Below are positions 28,640 to 37,491 of a stretch of 64,000 nucleotides of DNA, piece after piece (the stretch's first letter is position 1; each line of letters begins with the position of its first letter). A program made the translations under genes and the position numbers. Origin of the DNA: Alteromonas hispanica (lineage in GTDB: Bacteria > Pseudomonadota > Gammaproteobacteria > Enterobacterales > Alteromonadaceae); assembly GCF_010500915.1 (NCBI RefSeq), contig NZ_JAAAWP010000003.1, positions 186,001 through 250,000 of the forward strand, given 5' to 3'. Below the pieces are notes generated by a model, which ran no database searches, was not told the origin of the DNA, and saw only the letters and a list, made by a program, of their open reading frames with translations.

Positions 28640-30453
28640 GTTAACTGCTGCTCCTCTCCCGACGGTCTTTGATGACCTAACTCGGTTTTATCTATAACGT
28701 GCTTGTTTTCAATGTGCCAGAAACCAGTGAACCAATCTGCTGGCAGCGCTTTGTGGGAAGCCCATATCACTGTTTTATCGCGAGTGAGTTGGTAAATTAG
28801 TTGTGCAAGGCGGCAATGCTGATCGTCGGGCAGGTGAGCCGTGGGCTCATCAAGCAACCATAAAGGACGGTCTCGCAACAGCGCTCTCGCTAGGCTTAGA
28901 CGCTGCGCCTCTCCTCCTGAAAGCAGCGGGTAGTCGGTCATTACCGTATCTAAACCGAAAGGTAACTGTTTGAGCCAATCAGATAGCTCTACTTTTTCTA
29001 AGATGGCGATGAGCTGCTGATCACAATACTCATCATGTAAGCATAGGTTCTCCCTCACATTACCTGGCAAAATGACAGGATGCTGAGTTAACCATATTGA
29101 TGAACACTCACAACGATGTGTTGCCCGGCGCTGACCGGCCAATGCTTCTAAAAGCAGCGTTTTGCCGCTTCCCGAACGTCCACTGAGTAATATGCAATCG
29201 CCTTGATTAAACGCGAGAGTTTGCGCTGTTAATAGGGATGGGCTGTCTTGCACTGGGTCAGCCACTTCATCAAATACTGCAAATTCATTCGCCAAAAATC
29301 CATTCCCATTTTCGACTGGCGCTGAACTTGTTGTTGCTACCTCTGTTTGCGAGCCGCGCGCTTGGGCTGAGCCTGTGCTTTCTTCAGTGCTTGCTTCAGT
29401 ATTTGCTTCAGTGTATCCCTTATCTTCATATCCCTTAGCTTCAACACTTGGGGAGTAGCTAACTAACACCGGCGCGAGCGTCTCCATTGCAGATTCTGCC
29501 TGTGCTTTTTGGTGATAAATTTGACCCAGTTTTTTCATTTCACTTAGTAGTAAAGGAACGACCAGTAAAATCCACAGGCCCTGTTGTAGGGTAATGTCAG
29601 GGCCAACATTAAGCTCATTCAGTAATGTAAAACCTATAAAAACGGCCACTAACGCCACAGAAAGCGTGGCAAAAAAATCCAGTACACTGTTTGATAAAAA
29701 CGCAACACTCACCACTTTCATGGTGCGTGAGTTTAAGGTGTCACTTGCCTCTTTGAGTAAACCGGTTTGCCTTTCATGAGCCTGAAAGGTGGACAGCATA
29801 GGCAGCGCCGCAAGCCTGTCGGTAAACATACTGCCAAGACGGGATAATGCGATGAAATGTTTTTGATGAAGCGCAGCTGCTCCTTTACCCACAATGATCA
29901 TAAACAAGGGCACAACTGGAAGTGTGACCAATAGCCCAGCACCGATAACCGGATTCACAAAGAATATTACCGCCAACGCGAAAAGCGGCACTATTACTGC
30001 GATAGTTTGTTGTACGCTATATTCTAGCGCCCAATCGGTTAAGTCATGCGATTGTTTTTGCCATAGCGACTGCCAGTAAAACGTCGTTTGCTGCCGAACC
30101 AATGCGTGCTGACGCGCAGAAAAAACCGCTGTTAACGCCGTCTCTAATTTGGATAGCATGTTGGTTTTACTAACAATAGACTGCTGATTATACAGTCCTT
30201 GAAGCAACCAAGAACAAAAGAGAGAAAGGGCCATTCCGATAATATGTGTATTTGCTCCGTGGGCCTTGTTCACCACCCAGTTATGGGCAATATGGGAGAA
30301 AAAATAGAACCCAATGATTAAAGAAAAAAGCGACAAACACTTAATTACCACAAGGCGCAATTGTGATGCGCGCACACCAAGCTTGTGCGACTCATCAAGC
30401 AGTTTACGCCAAGTTGTCAGTGTTTGCCGGTTGGGAACCTTTTCTTTAGTCAC
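28636..30453 (-). CDS. cydD: Thiol reductant ABC exporter subunit CydD
   Basis: A 605-residue half-transporter paired with CydC. It has about six membrane segments in residues 35-320, then an ATPase with Walker A GRSGSGKTLL, signature LSGGEAQRLSLARAL and Walker B WLLDEPTAHL. Between the membrane and ATPase parts is a low-complexity Glu/Thr/Ser/Ala insert (about residues 335-400) that is unusual for the family. A terminator-like hairpin (30521-30554) separates it from cydX, so cydDC may have its own promoter or depend on readthrough. Confidence 0.92.
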   Translation of the reverse strand: MTKEKVPNRQTLTTWRKLLDESHKLGVRASQLRLVVIKCLSLFSLIIGFYFFSHIAHNWVVNKAHGANTHIIGMALSLFCSWLLQGLYNQQSIVSKTNMLSKLETALTAVFSARQHALVRQQTTFYWQSLWQKQSHDLTDWALEYSVQQTIAVIVPLFALAVIFFVNPVIGAGLLVTLPVVPLFMIIVGKGAAALHQKHFIALSRLGSMFTDRLAALPMLSTFQAHERQTGLLKEASDTLNSRTMKVVSVAFLSNSVLDFFATLSVALVAVFIGFTLLNELNVGPDITLQQGLWILLVVPLLLSEMKKLGQIYHQKAQAESAMETLAPVLVSYSPSVEAKGYEDKGYTEANTEASTEESTGSAQARGSQTEVATTSSAPVENGNGFLANEFAVFDEVADPVQDSPSLLTAQTLAFNQGDCILLSGRSGSGKTLLLEALAGQRRATHRCECSSIWLTQHPVILPGNVRENLCLHDEYCDQQLIAILEKVELSDWLKQLPFGLDTVMTDYPLLSGGEAQRLSLARALLRDRPLWLLDEPTAHLPDDQHCRLAQLIYQLTRDKTVIWASHKALPADWFTGFWHIENKHVIDKTELGHQRPSGEEQQLT

Positions 30454-30514
30454 TGTTTGCTCTTTTAATGCTATGGTTTTGTTTGTGTTTACATTGCTGC
30501 CAACACATCGTTAA

Positions 30515-30554
30515 AAAACAATGCAGCCCCTTACTTATACTAAGGGGACTGCAT
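30515..30554 (-). terminator. Terminator between cydX and cydD
   Basis: On the minus strand ATGCAG-T-CCCCTTA pairs with TAAGGGG-CTGCAT across GTATAAG (one bulged base), followed by TGTTTTTT. It lies 29 bp after the cydX stop and would reduce transcription into cydDC. Confidence 0.8.
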
Positions 30555-30582
30555 CTCTTACACTTTCACAGTTCACACTGTG

Positions 30583-30696
30583 TTAGTCTGCGTCTTCGGG
30601 CCGGTCCATATTTTCAGTAGACTCAAGCCACATGGCGTTAATAATGCCAAAAGAACAGGCAAGTAATACTCCAAGTATCCAAGCGAAATACCACAT
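30583..30696 (-). CDS. cydX: Cytochrome bd oxidase small subunit CydX
   Basis: A 37-residue single-span membrane protein starting MWYFAWILGVLLACSFGIIN, with the WxFAWxLG start and the later N-A-M-W-L-E pattern of CydX, then an acidic tail. CydX stabilises the haem site of the CydAB oxidase in E. coli. It starts 10 bp after the cydB stop with GGAGG upstream (GGAGGCAAC before ATG). It is easily missed because of its length. Confidence 0.92.
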   Translation of the reverse strand: MWYFAWILGVLLACSFGIINAMWLESTENMDRPEDAD

Positions 30697-30706
30697 TGTT
30701 GCCTCC

Positions 30707-31840
30707 TTAATAAATAGTGTGAGATTGGTCTAAGTCGTCGTTTTTGATGCGACCGCGCATGACATAGAAGCTGTAGGCAGTGTAGCTAAGAACGATTGGA
30801 ACAAAGATGCAAGCAACGATGAACATTACATTAAGTGTTAAGTGGCTTGATGTAGCGTCCCATACCGTTAGACTTGCCGCTGGCATAGTGATGCTTGGCA
30901 TTAAGAAAGGAAACATAGACACACCAGCAGTCAATATGACGCCTGCAATGAATAACGCACTAGATACAAACGCCATTCCTGCATTGCCCTTTTTAGAGAA
31001 AAATGCACAAGCCAGCCCACCAACAACACCTAGTACTGGCGCTATAAGCGTTAATGGGTAGTCGCGGTAATTGTTTAACCATGCTCCCGCTTCAATAGCC
31101 ACTTCTTTTTTCAAAGGATTAGATGTTGCTAACGTATCAACGGCAGAGGTAATTACAAAGCCATCTAAGAAAGCCACCCAAATACCTGCGAGAACGAAAA
31201 GCGCAACCCCGGCTAAACTTAAAACGATAGATACCACTCGCGCCCGAACCTCAATAAACCCATCCGTTTTCATTTGCAACCATGTGGCACCGTGGTTAAG
31301 TAATATAGCCACAGACAACAGACCCGCTACCAGTGCAAATGGCGTGAGTAACCCAAAGAACGAACCTGTGTAGGTAGAGCGTAAGGTATTGTCCATCTCA
31401 AAAGGTACGCCTAATAACAAGTTACCAAACGCCACACCGAAGATAAGTGATGGAATAATACCACCGGCAAATAACGCCCAATCCCACGCTTTTCTCCACT
31501 GAGGGTTTGGTAGCTTGCTGCGGTAGTCAAAACCAATAGGCCGCATCCATAAAGCAATAAGCGTTAGCGCAAGCGCAAGGTAGAAGCCAGAAAACGCAGT
31601 GGCATAGATGAGCGGCCAAGCTGCAAAAATGGCACCGCCTGCTGTGATGAACCACACTTGGTTACCGTCCCAGTGGGGACCAATGGTGTTTATCATTACA
31701 CGGCGTTCTTTGTCAGTTTTTCCAATAAGCGTTAGCAGTGCCCCTACTCCTAGGTCAAAACCGTCGGTAACGGCAAAACCAATAAGCAGTACACCCACCA
31801 AACACCACCAAATAACGCGCAGCAGTTCATAATCAATCAT
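30707..31840 (-). CDS. cydB: Cytochrome bd ubiquinol oxidase subunit II
   Basis: A 377-residue membrane protein with CydB hallmarks: the start YELLRVIWWCLVG, DGFDLGVG, and GPHWDGNQVWFI. It forms the quinol oxidase heterodimer with CydA. It overlaps the cydA stop by four bases and is followed by cydX. Confidence 0.96.
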   Translation of the reverse strand: MIDYELLRVIWWCLVGVLLIGFAVTDGFDLGVGALLTLIGKTDKERRVMINTIGPHWDGNQVWFITAGGAIFAAWPLIYATAFSGFYLALALTLIALWMRPIGFDYRSKLPNPQWRKAWDWALFAGGIIPSLIFGVAFGNLLLGVPFEMDNTLRSTYTGSFFGLLTPFALVAGLLSVAILLNHGATWLQMKTDGFIEVRARVVSIVLSLAGVALFVLAGIWVAFLDGFVITSAVDTLATSNPLKKEVAIEAGAWLNNYRDYPLTLIAPVLGVVGGLACAFFSKKGNAGMAFVSSALFIAGVILTAGVSMFPFLMPSITMPAASLTVWDATSSHLTLNVMFIVACIFVPIVLSYTAYSFYVMRGRIKNDDLDQSHTIY

Positions 31841-33417
31841 ACTTTTGCTCCCTGATTGTCTAGGTCGATTAAATCAAGATCAGATTCAGTTTGTGTTTCT
31901 TCAGGTGGAACCGGACCTTTTTTGGCAAACTTCTTCATTAAGTAGAAAGCAATAATGAACATCACAGTGTAAAAGGCGGTGTAAGCAACCATAGTAGTAA
32001 CTACATCGCTAACCGCGAGATTTGAAACAGATGCATGCACAGGAAGTATTTCAGCTATTGACCATGGCTGACGTCCATATTCAGCAACAAACCATCCCGC
32101 TTCACTCGCTACCCAAGGAAGGGGCAAGCTAAACAAAGACGCTTTTAATAGCCAGCGAGGCTGAGTAATCCGGTGTTTTGTGCTGTAGTAGAAGGCACAG
32201 ATAAACAGCGCTAGCATGATAAAGCCGGACGCCACCATGAGTCGGAAGCTCCAGAACAAAGGAGCTACTGGCGGAATACTATAGTCTACCGCTTGCTGTA
32301 ACGCTTTTTCAGAAGGATTTGACACATCGTTGGTGTAAGGCTCAAGAAGCATAGCGTAACCCAAGCTGTCTTTGTGCGCCTCAAACGTTGCACGCTCCTG
32401 CTCTGTGGCGGTGCCATCTCTTACACTATCTAGCAACTCGTAAGCCTTTATTCCTTCAAGAATTCGCTCTTTATTTTGCTCTTTAAGATCTTTTATTCCA
32501 GAGACTTCTTCTGTTAATGAGCGTGTTGCAATAATGCCCATAGCCCATGGTATTTGAAGCGCGTACTCAGTTTTTTCTTCCTCATCATTGGGCAAGCCAA
32601 ATACAGTAAATGGCGCTGGCGCTGGGTGAGTTTCATACTCGGCTTCTACCGCAGCTAATTTTACTTTTTGGACATCGCCTAGCTCATAACCACTTTCGTC
32701 ACCAAGTACGATGACTGACAATGTAGCCGCTAAACCAAAGCTTGCCGCAATGGCAAACGAGCGACGGGCAAAAGCAATATGCTTATGATTGAGTAAGTAG
32801 TAGCTAGAAATAGCTAATACGAAGATAGCACCAGTGACGTAACCTGCTGAGACTGTGTGGACAAATTTCACCTGTGCTACCGGATTGAATATAACTTCTG
32901 CGAAGCTGGTCATTTCCATGCGCATGGCTTCAAAGTTAAAGTCAGCACCAACTGGGTATTGCATCCAGCCATTGGCAATTAAGATCCACAGTGCAGAGAA
33001 GTTTGAGCCAATGGCAACCAGCCAAGTAGCCATAAGGTGTTTCACCTTAGACATTTTGTCCCAGCCGAAGAAAAAGAGACCCACAAATGTCGATTCTAAA
33101 AAGAACGCCATTAGGCCTTCAATAGCAAGCGGAGCGCCAAAAATATCACCCACGTAATGTGAGTAATACGACCAGTTCATACCGAACTGGAACTCCATCG
33201 TTAAGCCTGTAGCCACGCCGATAGCGAAGTTAATACCAAACAACTTGCCCCAAAATTGAGTCATCTGCTTGTATATCTCTTTGCCGGTCATAACATAAAC
33301 CGACTCCATGATGGCTAGTAAAAAGCTAAGCCCCAGCGTTAGGGGCACAAATATAAAGTGGAACATTGCGGTTAACGCAAATTGCCACCGCGATAGTTCT
33401 ATTAACGTATCGCTCAT
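31837..33417 (-). CDS. cydA: Cytochrome bd ubiquinol oxidase subunit I
   Basis: A 526-residue subunit I. H20 (MFHFIFVPLTLG) is the haem b595 ligand position, and GWMQYP, GRQPW and the haem b558 region are present. The Q-loop is long (about residues 235-385), so it is of the E. coli (L) type. The oxidase reduces oxygen at high affinity in the inner membrane without pumping protons. First gene of cydABX. A possible FNR-like sequence (33623-33636) and a perfect dyad (33656-33690) lie upstream. Confidence 0.96.
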   Translation of the reverse strand: MSDTLIELSRWQFALTAMFHFIFVPLTLGLSFLLAIMESVYVMTGKEIYKQMTQFWGKLFGINFAIGVATGLTMEFQFGMNWSYYSHYVGDIFGAPLAIEGLMAFFLESTFVGLFFFGWDKMSKVKHLMATWLVAIGSNFSALWILIANGWMQYPVGADFNFEAMRMEMTSFAEVIFNPVAQVKFVHTVSAGYVTGAIFVLAISSYYLLNHKHIAFARRSFAIAASFGLAATLSVIVLGDESGYELGDVQKVKLAAVEAEYETHPAPAPFTVFGLPNDEEEKTEYALQIPWAMGIIATRSLTEEVSGIKDLKEQNKERILEGIKAYELLDSVRDGTATEQERATFEAHKDSLGYAMLLEPYTNDVSNPSEKALQQAVDYSIPPVAPLFWSFRLMVASGFIMLALFICAFYYSTKHRITQPRWLLKASLFSLPLPWVASEAGWFVAEYGRQPWSIAEILPVHASVSNLAVSDVVTTMVAYTAFYTVMFIIAFYLMKKFAKKGPVPPEETQTESDLDLIDLDNQGAKV

Positions 33418-33655
33418 GGGTCTTCTCCCTCGTATCTTCGGTGCGCTTTACACACTTAACAATAATGTTAGTCAATTAGCCTGTTGCAAAAACTGTTGCG
33501 AGCTACCCCTATTTTTAAGTAGCAGTCGCAAAGTTATCGTTCTTTCGGCTTTCTCATCACAGATAAGAGCACTATGCCCCCACTGTTGAGTGAAATTATT
33601 GCACCTAGAAGACGGGATAATTTTGATCCAACGCAAGATAGCGAGAAAATATTGC

Positions 33656-33690
33656 TGCCATTTTTGTCAAAAAAGGTGACAAAAATGGCA
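33656..33690. promoter_or_regulatory. Perfect 14-bp inverted repeat upstream of cydA
   Basis: TGCCATTTTTGTCA (33656-33669) and TGACAAAAATGGCA (33677-33690) are perfect complements around a 7-base spacer. It lies about 240 bp before cydA and 34 bp after the DUF3365 gene stop (both minus strand). No T-run follows in the minus direction (GCAATATT), so it may be an operator rather than a terminator. Confidence 0.7.
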
Positions 33691-33723
33691 AATTGGAATA
33701 ATTAGAGGTAACAAGACTATGCC

Positions 33724-34380
33724 TTACTCAGCATCTGTTGGTGAGTATCTCAAAGTGAACGCGCCGCGCAAGCTGCCAGGCTTAAAGCCGGTGGCTTCAT
33801 CTTCAGGGTATGCCTTTTTAATCGCACTTAACACAGAGGGGGCCACTTGTTCACCATGACACGCCGTACACACTTGACCTGTGGTGATAGCCTTCATATA
33901 GCGAAACTCGCCGGTCTTCCCATCAACGTGGGTAGCCTCTAAGGGACCAGTGACATTTTCAGATAATTGCTCAGCAAACTTTATGAGCTGTGCCGTTTCC
34001 CAGTCGTCGGGTTTATTATTTGGGTTTCTTACCCTTAGCGCCGTTCTACCCACCGTCCACCCCTCTTTACTTAAAGAATGAGCGATGGGTTCTGCTACTA
34101 ATTTACACTCCTCGACTCCTGCCTCTAGGCCTCCGCGCTTTATTGCCTCTTGCAAGCGCGTTTTTAGATTGCTTCCGAGCTCCTTCGCGTGAGCACGCGC
34201 TTCATTGCGCTTATCTTGTTCATTGAGATCTGTTGTAGTCTGCTGTACCGCACTAGCTATGCTGCTAAAGCCCACCAATGCAAAACATATGTATTTTGAT
34301 AAATTGGCTAGATTGAGTTTATTTGAGTGGCTCGTTTGTTTATCGCATTTTTCCGATAATACCTTTACTTCATTTTTCAT
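33724..34380 (-). CDS. DUF3365 (Tll0287-like) c-type haem protein, exported
   Basis: A 218-residue protein with a hydrophobic export segment at about residues 28-45 ending in SIASAVQ. The rest matches DUF3365: RTALRVRNPNNKPDDWE, TGEFRYMKAI, and a haem site C171-T-A-C174-H175 followed by a loop ending in RGAFTLRYS. The family senses or carries electrons in the periplasm. It is divergent from a sigma-54 activator, and an excellent sigma-54-type promoter (34533-34550) faces it, so the activator probably controls it. The N-terminus may start later than shown. Confidence 0.88.
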   Translation of the reverse strand: MKNEVKVLSEKCDKQTSHSNKLNLANLSKYICFALVGFSSIASAVQQTTTDLNEQDKRNEARAHAKELGSNLKTRLQEAIKRGGLEAGVEECKLVAEPIAHSLSKEGWTVGRTALRVRNPNNKPDDWETAQLIKFAEQLSENVTGPLEATHVDGKTGEFRYMKAITTGQVCTACHGEQVAPSVLSAIKKAYPEDEATGFKPGSLRGAFTLRYSPTDAE

Positions 34381-34733
34381 TTTTTCACCCGTTGATTAGT
34401 TCGTATTCGTTGTTTATGCCAATTCATAAGGCTTATGACGAAAAACTTTCGTCGAACAGTTTTTATCAATAGTTTGCTCTCAACAGGCAACTATCAAAAA
34501 AGCGTTATGAAAGGTGAGCTTAAGTGTTTAGTAAACAAGCGACGTGCCAATGTGCTAGCATTTTTAATTGTGGACACAGATACTATCTGGCATTGATAGA
34601 GCTAAGCGGCAAATTTCGGGCTCAAAACTCTTTTACAGAAAGTGAAAGTAATACCAACAACATTGCTAAAAACCCATATAAAAATGAGAATAAAGACGAT
34701 GTGGCAACCAACGGAATATAGTGCAAGCAGGAT
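34381..34733. other. Divergent regulatory region between DUF3365 and activator genes
   Basis: 353 bp holding the sigma-54-like promoter described above. A 65-codon open frame on the plus strand lacks support and is not annotated. Confidence 0.5.
34533..34550 (-). promoter_or_regulatory. Sigma-54-type promoter for DUF3365 gene
   Basis: Minus strand TTGGCACGTCGCTTGTTT matches the -24 element TTGGCACG fully and the -12 element TTGCT except the C. Spacing is correct. Transcription would begin near 34523, giving a leader of about 140 bases. A weaker GG-N10-GC match on the plus strand (34589-34602) could serve the activator gene. Confidence 0.65.
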
Positions 34734-36098
34734 ATGAATTTTTCTATCATTCAAGCCATGATCGACGCCATCGATAAACCGGCCATTTTTATTAGCCCCG
34801 ACTATGTCATAGAGGCGGTCAACAAACCGTATAAAGACACCTATCCTGTAAATATCAAGCTGGGTTTCAGTACCTGTTATCAGGTGTCACACCGCAATAG
34901 CAAACCTTGCAACGAATGTGGCGAGACTTGCCCTATGCAGGAAAGCAAAGAAACGGAAAAGGTTGCAAGTGCTGTACATATTCACTCCACCAATGAAGGG
35001 CAAAGTTATTGCGATATTCTTATGCGCCCTATTTTCGATGGCCAAGGAAACTTGATAGGTTATTTAGAAATTTTAGATAAGTTGGCATTTGCGTCTAACA
35101 CACCCTCAAAAGGAAAATTGGTTGGCGAGTCTGACGCGTTTAAAGCCATGCTGAACAAGATCAATAGAGCGGCAAAGTCTGATATTGCGGTGCTACTCCA
35201 AGGAGAAACGGGAACTGGAAAAGAACTGGTTTCACAAGCCTTGCATTCATCGAGTTACCGCGCAGATAAGCCCTTTGTGGTTATTGAATGCACAGGTTTA
35301 ACGGACACCTTATTTGAAAGCGAGCTTTTTGGTTATGAAAAAGGTGCTTTCACTGGAGCATCGTCAAATAAGAAAGGGTTGGTTTACGCTGCCGAAGGCG
35401 GCACCTTGTTTTTCGATGAAATTGGAGACGTGCCTTTAAGCATGCAGGTTAAATTGCTCCGTTTATTTGAAACACAAACCTATCGCCCAGTTGGCAGCAC
35501 GGTTGTAAAAAAAGCAAACTTCAGATTAATTTGTGCATCGCATAAAGACATCTATGCCCTGGTTCAAACAGGAGAGTTTAGGCAAGATTTGTATTATCGA
35601 ATTGCAGGGTTTCCAATAACGTTACCGGCCCTGCGAGAGCGCCCCACAGACATTCCACTTTTAGCTGAGCATATTTTAAGAAACCTTTCAGATAAAAAAC
35701 GTCTTCATAAAAACGCTATTAAGCGGCTCACGCACTACGCTTTTCCTGGCAATATTAGGGAGCTGAAAAACATTATTGAGCAAGCTGCGTTGCTGTCTAA
35801 TGAGTCTGTAATTGGTGAATGCGACCTTCCTGATACAGTTTTACGCACTGCACCTAAAAAACATGCAGGATTAAGCAAAAGCTCGGCTCTGGTAGCAAAA
35901 CAGCCCACGCTTAATATGGACGAAAACCTAATACTCGATGCAGTTACAACGCTTGAAAAGGCAGAAGAGTTCTATCTAAAAAAGGTGTGTCAGCACTACA
36001 GCGGCAGCATGGAAGAACTTGCCAAAGCACTCAATGTAAGCGTGAGAACCTTGTACAGAAAGCTTCAAAAAGCCGATATCAGTATAAAAACAAAGTAA
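34734..36098 (+). CDS. Sigma-54-dependent activator with cysteine-rich PAS domain
   Basis: A 454-residue enhancer-binding protein. Residues 1-125 form a PAS-like sensor with C48, C59, C62 and C66 (C-x10-C-x2-C-x3-C), which could hold a metal or an iron-sulfur cluster. The AAA+ domain has Walker A GETGTGKE, the sigma-54 contact loop GAFTGA and FRQDLYYRIAGFPI. A Fis-type helix-turn-helix ends the protein (ELAKALNVSVRTLYRKLQ). The Shine-Dalgarno AGGA lies just before the ATG. It likely activates the divergent DUF3365 gene, perhaps in response to redox or sulfur stress (inference). The next gene, on the other strand, is a TSUP permease. Confidence 0.92.
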   Translation: MNFSIIQAMIDAIDKPAIFISPDYVIEAVNKPYKDTYPVNIKLGFSTCYQVSHRNSKPCNECGETCPMQESKETEKVASAVHIHSTNEGQSYCDILMRPIFDGQGNLIGYLEILDKLAFASNTPSKGKLVGESDAFKAMLNKINRAAKSDIAVLLQGETGTGKELVSQALHSSSYRADKPFVVIECTGLTDTLFESELFGYEKGAFTGASSNKKGLVYAAEGGTLFFDEIGDVPLSMQVKLLRLFETQTYRPVGSTVVKKANFRLICASHKDIYALVQTGEFRQDLYYRIAGFPITLPALRERPTDIPLLAEHILRNLSDKKRLHKNAIKRLTHYAFPGNIRELKNIIEQAALLSNESVIGECDLPDTVLRTAPKKHAGLSKSSALVAKQPTLNMDENLILDAVTTLEKAEEFYLKKVCQHYSGSMEELAKALNVSVRTLYRKLQKADISIKTK

Positions 36099-36124
36099 AA
36101 TAAATTTTGCTAAAACTCCGACCG

Positions 36125-36901
36125 CTATAATAGGCCTGCATTTTGTATCGCCTGCCATAGCAACCTAATTGCAAGTAAGGTAATAACGGCTTTAAACAAC
36201 CAATTGAAGGTTTCGTTTGGCACGCGTTTAAGCACTCGTAACCCAACAAAAGTACCTAATGCACCACTTGCAATCATGGCAACAATAACACCGCCCCACT
36301 GACCGAAAGAAAACCCCACAAAGAGAAAAACGAACGCTTTCAACGCATGTTGAATGGTCATACAGGTTGCGAGTGTTGCGGTAATACGCATTTTGTCAGC
36401 AACACTACGATGAACAAATGCAGCAACTAAAGGCCCTGTTGCCCCCACGAACATGGAGAGGATTGTGGTAATAAACCCTGCAATGCTGCGCCCAATAGGA
36501 GATAGTTCATGCGCTTTAGGTTTCTTTCCCCACACCATAAAAAGGATAAATCCTGAAACCGCAAACTGAATAAACACCAAAGGAAGCTGCACAACAATAA
36601 ATGATGCCAAAATGCCACCTAGTAAGGCACCAAAACTAAAGTACATGACGATTTGTTTATCGACATGTGTGCGGGTCATTAACGCTCTATTCCCGTTTGA
36701 GCCAAGCTGAACCAGGCCATGAACTGGAATAAGCGCAGTTAATGGCAAGGTTGAGGCTAGAATAGCTAATAGCAGAACGCCACCGCCTATTCCCAGAGAT
36801 GCTGTAATCAAGGAGGTAAAAAATGAAGCCACTATAAGCAAAGTAGCGCTTAAAGTGCTCAGTGCACCACCTGCTGTTATGAGTTCATAAAAAATATTCA
36901 A
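36125..36901 (-). CDS. TSUP (TauE/SafE) family permease
   Basis: A protein of about 258 residues with about eight membrane segments and TSUP glycine-rich loops (SLGIGGGVLLLAIL, and FVGATGPLVAAFV in the second half). It may export sulfite, thiosulfate or similar anions. The frame is open to a TTG at 36955 (276 residues). I prefer TTG 36901 because GGAG lies 9 bp before it and it begins just before the first membrane segment. Its neighbour is the cysteine-rich sigma-54 activator, which fits a sulfur-compound response but does not prove one. Confidence 0.85.
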   Translation of the reverse strand: MNIFYELITAGGALSTLSATLLIVASFFTSLITASLGIGGGVLLLAILASTLPLTALIPVHGLVQLGSNGNRALMTRTHVDKQIVMYFSFGALLGGILASFIVVQLPLVFIQFAVSGFILFMVWGKKPKAHELSPIGRSIAGFITTILSMFVGATGPLVAAFVHRSVADKMRITATLATCMTIQHALKAFVFLFVGFSFGQWGGVIVAMIASGALGTFVGLRVLKRVPNETFNWLFKAVITLLAIRLLWQAIQNAGLL

Positions 36902-37006
36902 ACAAGGTTTCTCCAAAAAAAAGCGGCAACACATAATCAACATGGGGGTGATCAAACCTGCCCTCTAAGGCATTTAAAATTTGTTCAACGTAAATGGTGA
37001 AATGCC

Positions 37007-37183
37007 ATGGCTACGCCAAGATATGTAATGAAAGCCCTTGATACTTTATTAGACGAGCACAGCACCATATCGTCTAAGTCCATAGCACGCCAAATTCTTA
37101 AAAACAGCGGGTTAAGCGAGGATGATATAAAGATGTGTGTGAAAAAGCGAACGCTATCACACACCTATATTTTTGAGGCATAA
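37007..37183 (+). CDS. Small protein of unknown function, 58 residues
   Basis: An open frame from ATG 37007 to TAA 37181 encodes 58 residues beginning MATPRYVMKALDTLLDEHST, charged and likely helical, with a C-terminal KKRTLSHTYIF. I do not recognise it. Codon use looks normal but no clear Shine-Dalgarno is seen. It could be a real small protein or a relic together with the GGDEF remnant that follows. Confidence 0.4.
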   Translation: MATPRYVMKALDTLLDEHSTISSKSIARQILKNSGLSEDDIKMCVKKRTLSHTYIFEA

Positions 37184-37188
37184 CGACT

Positions 37189-37317
37189 GTGGCGATTGAT
37201 AAATTAAGTTTTCCCCTATTACAAAATCAAGCAACATCTTCTTCAATACTTGAAAAGGTAGATGCCGCTCTCTACCAAGCTAAAACAACTGGAAGGAGTA
37301 AGGTAATATGCGCTTAA
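37189..37317 (+). pseudogene. 3' remnant of a GGDEF (diguanylate cyclase) gene
   Basis: In one frame the sequence ends ILEKVDAALYQAKTTGRSKV-ICA-stop, which is the characteristic last helix of GGDEF domains (A-D-x-A-L-Y-x-A-K-x-x-G-R-N). Only about 40 residues remain; the catalytic GGDEF part is absent upstream, so this is a truncated relic. Confidence 0.65.
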
Positions 37318-37464
37318 GCCGTGTGTAAAAAGCAACACAACATTAAGAAAAATTTACACTCTCTACTTTACTTACCTTGTCACGCCAGCCCCCAAACCTC
37401 TTAAAAACACAATAAAAAGATTTAAAAACAATGACATATGAAAATAAAAACAAAAGATGATTGC

Positions 37465-37482
37465 TTGGCACGAATAAAGCAT
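37465..37482 (+). promoter_or_regulatory. Sigma-54-type promoter upstream of GGA-rich RNA
   Basis: TTGGCACGAATAAAGCAT matches the -24 block TTGGCACG fully, with GG (37467-37468) and GC (37479-37480) separated by exactly 10 bases. The -12 block reads AAGCA instead of TTGCA. The predicted start of transcription is near 37492. Confidence 0.6.
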
Positions 37483-37491
37483 AAATTAGAC

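Noticed and set aside
33623..33636. FNR-like TTGAT-N4-CGCAA upstream of cydA
   Set aside because: Only one half-site is perfect; too weak to list as a site.
34589..34602. GG-N10-GC on the plus strand before the sigma-54 activator gene
   Set aside because: The -12 block is poor and enhancer-binding genes are rarely sigma-54 dependent; mentioned only as a possibility.
34524..34721. 65-codon open frame before the sigma-54 activator
   Set aside because: No family likeness, no ribosome site, and it overlaps the divergent regulatory region.
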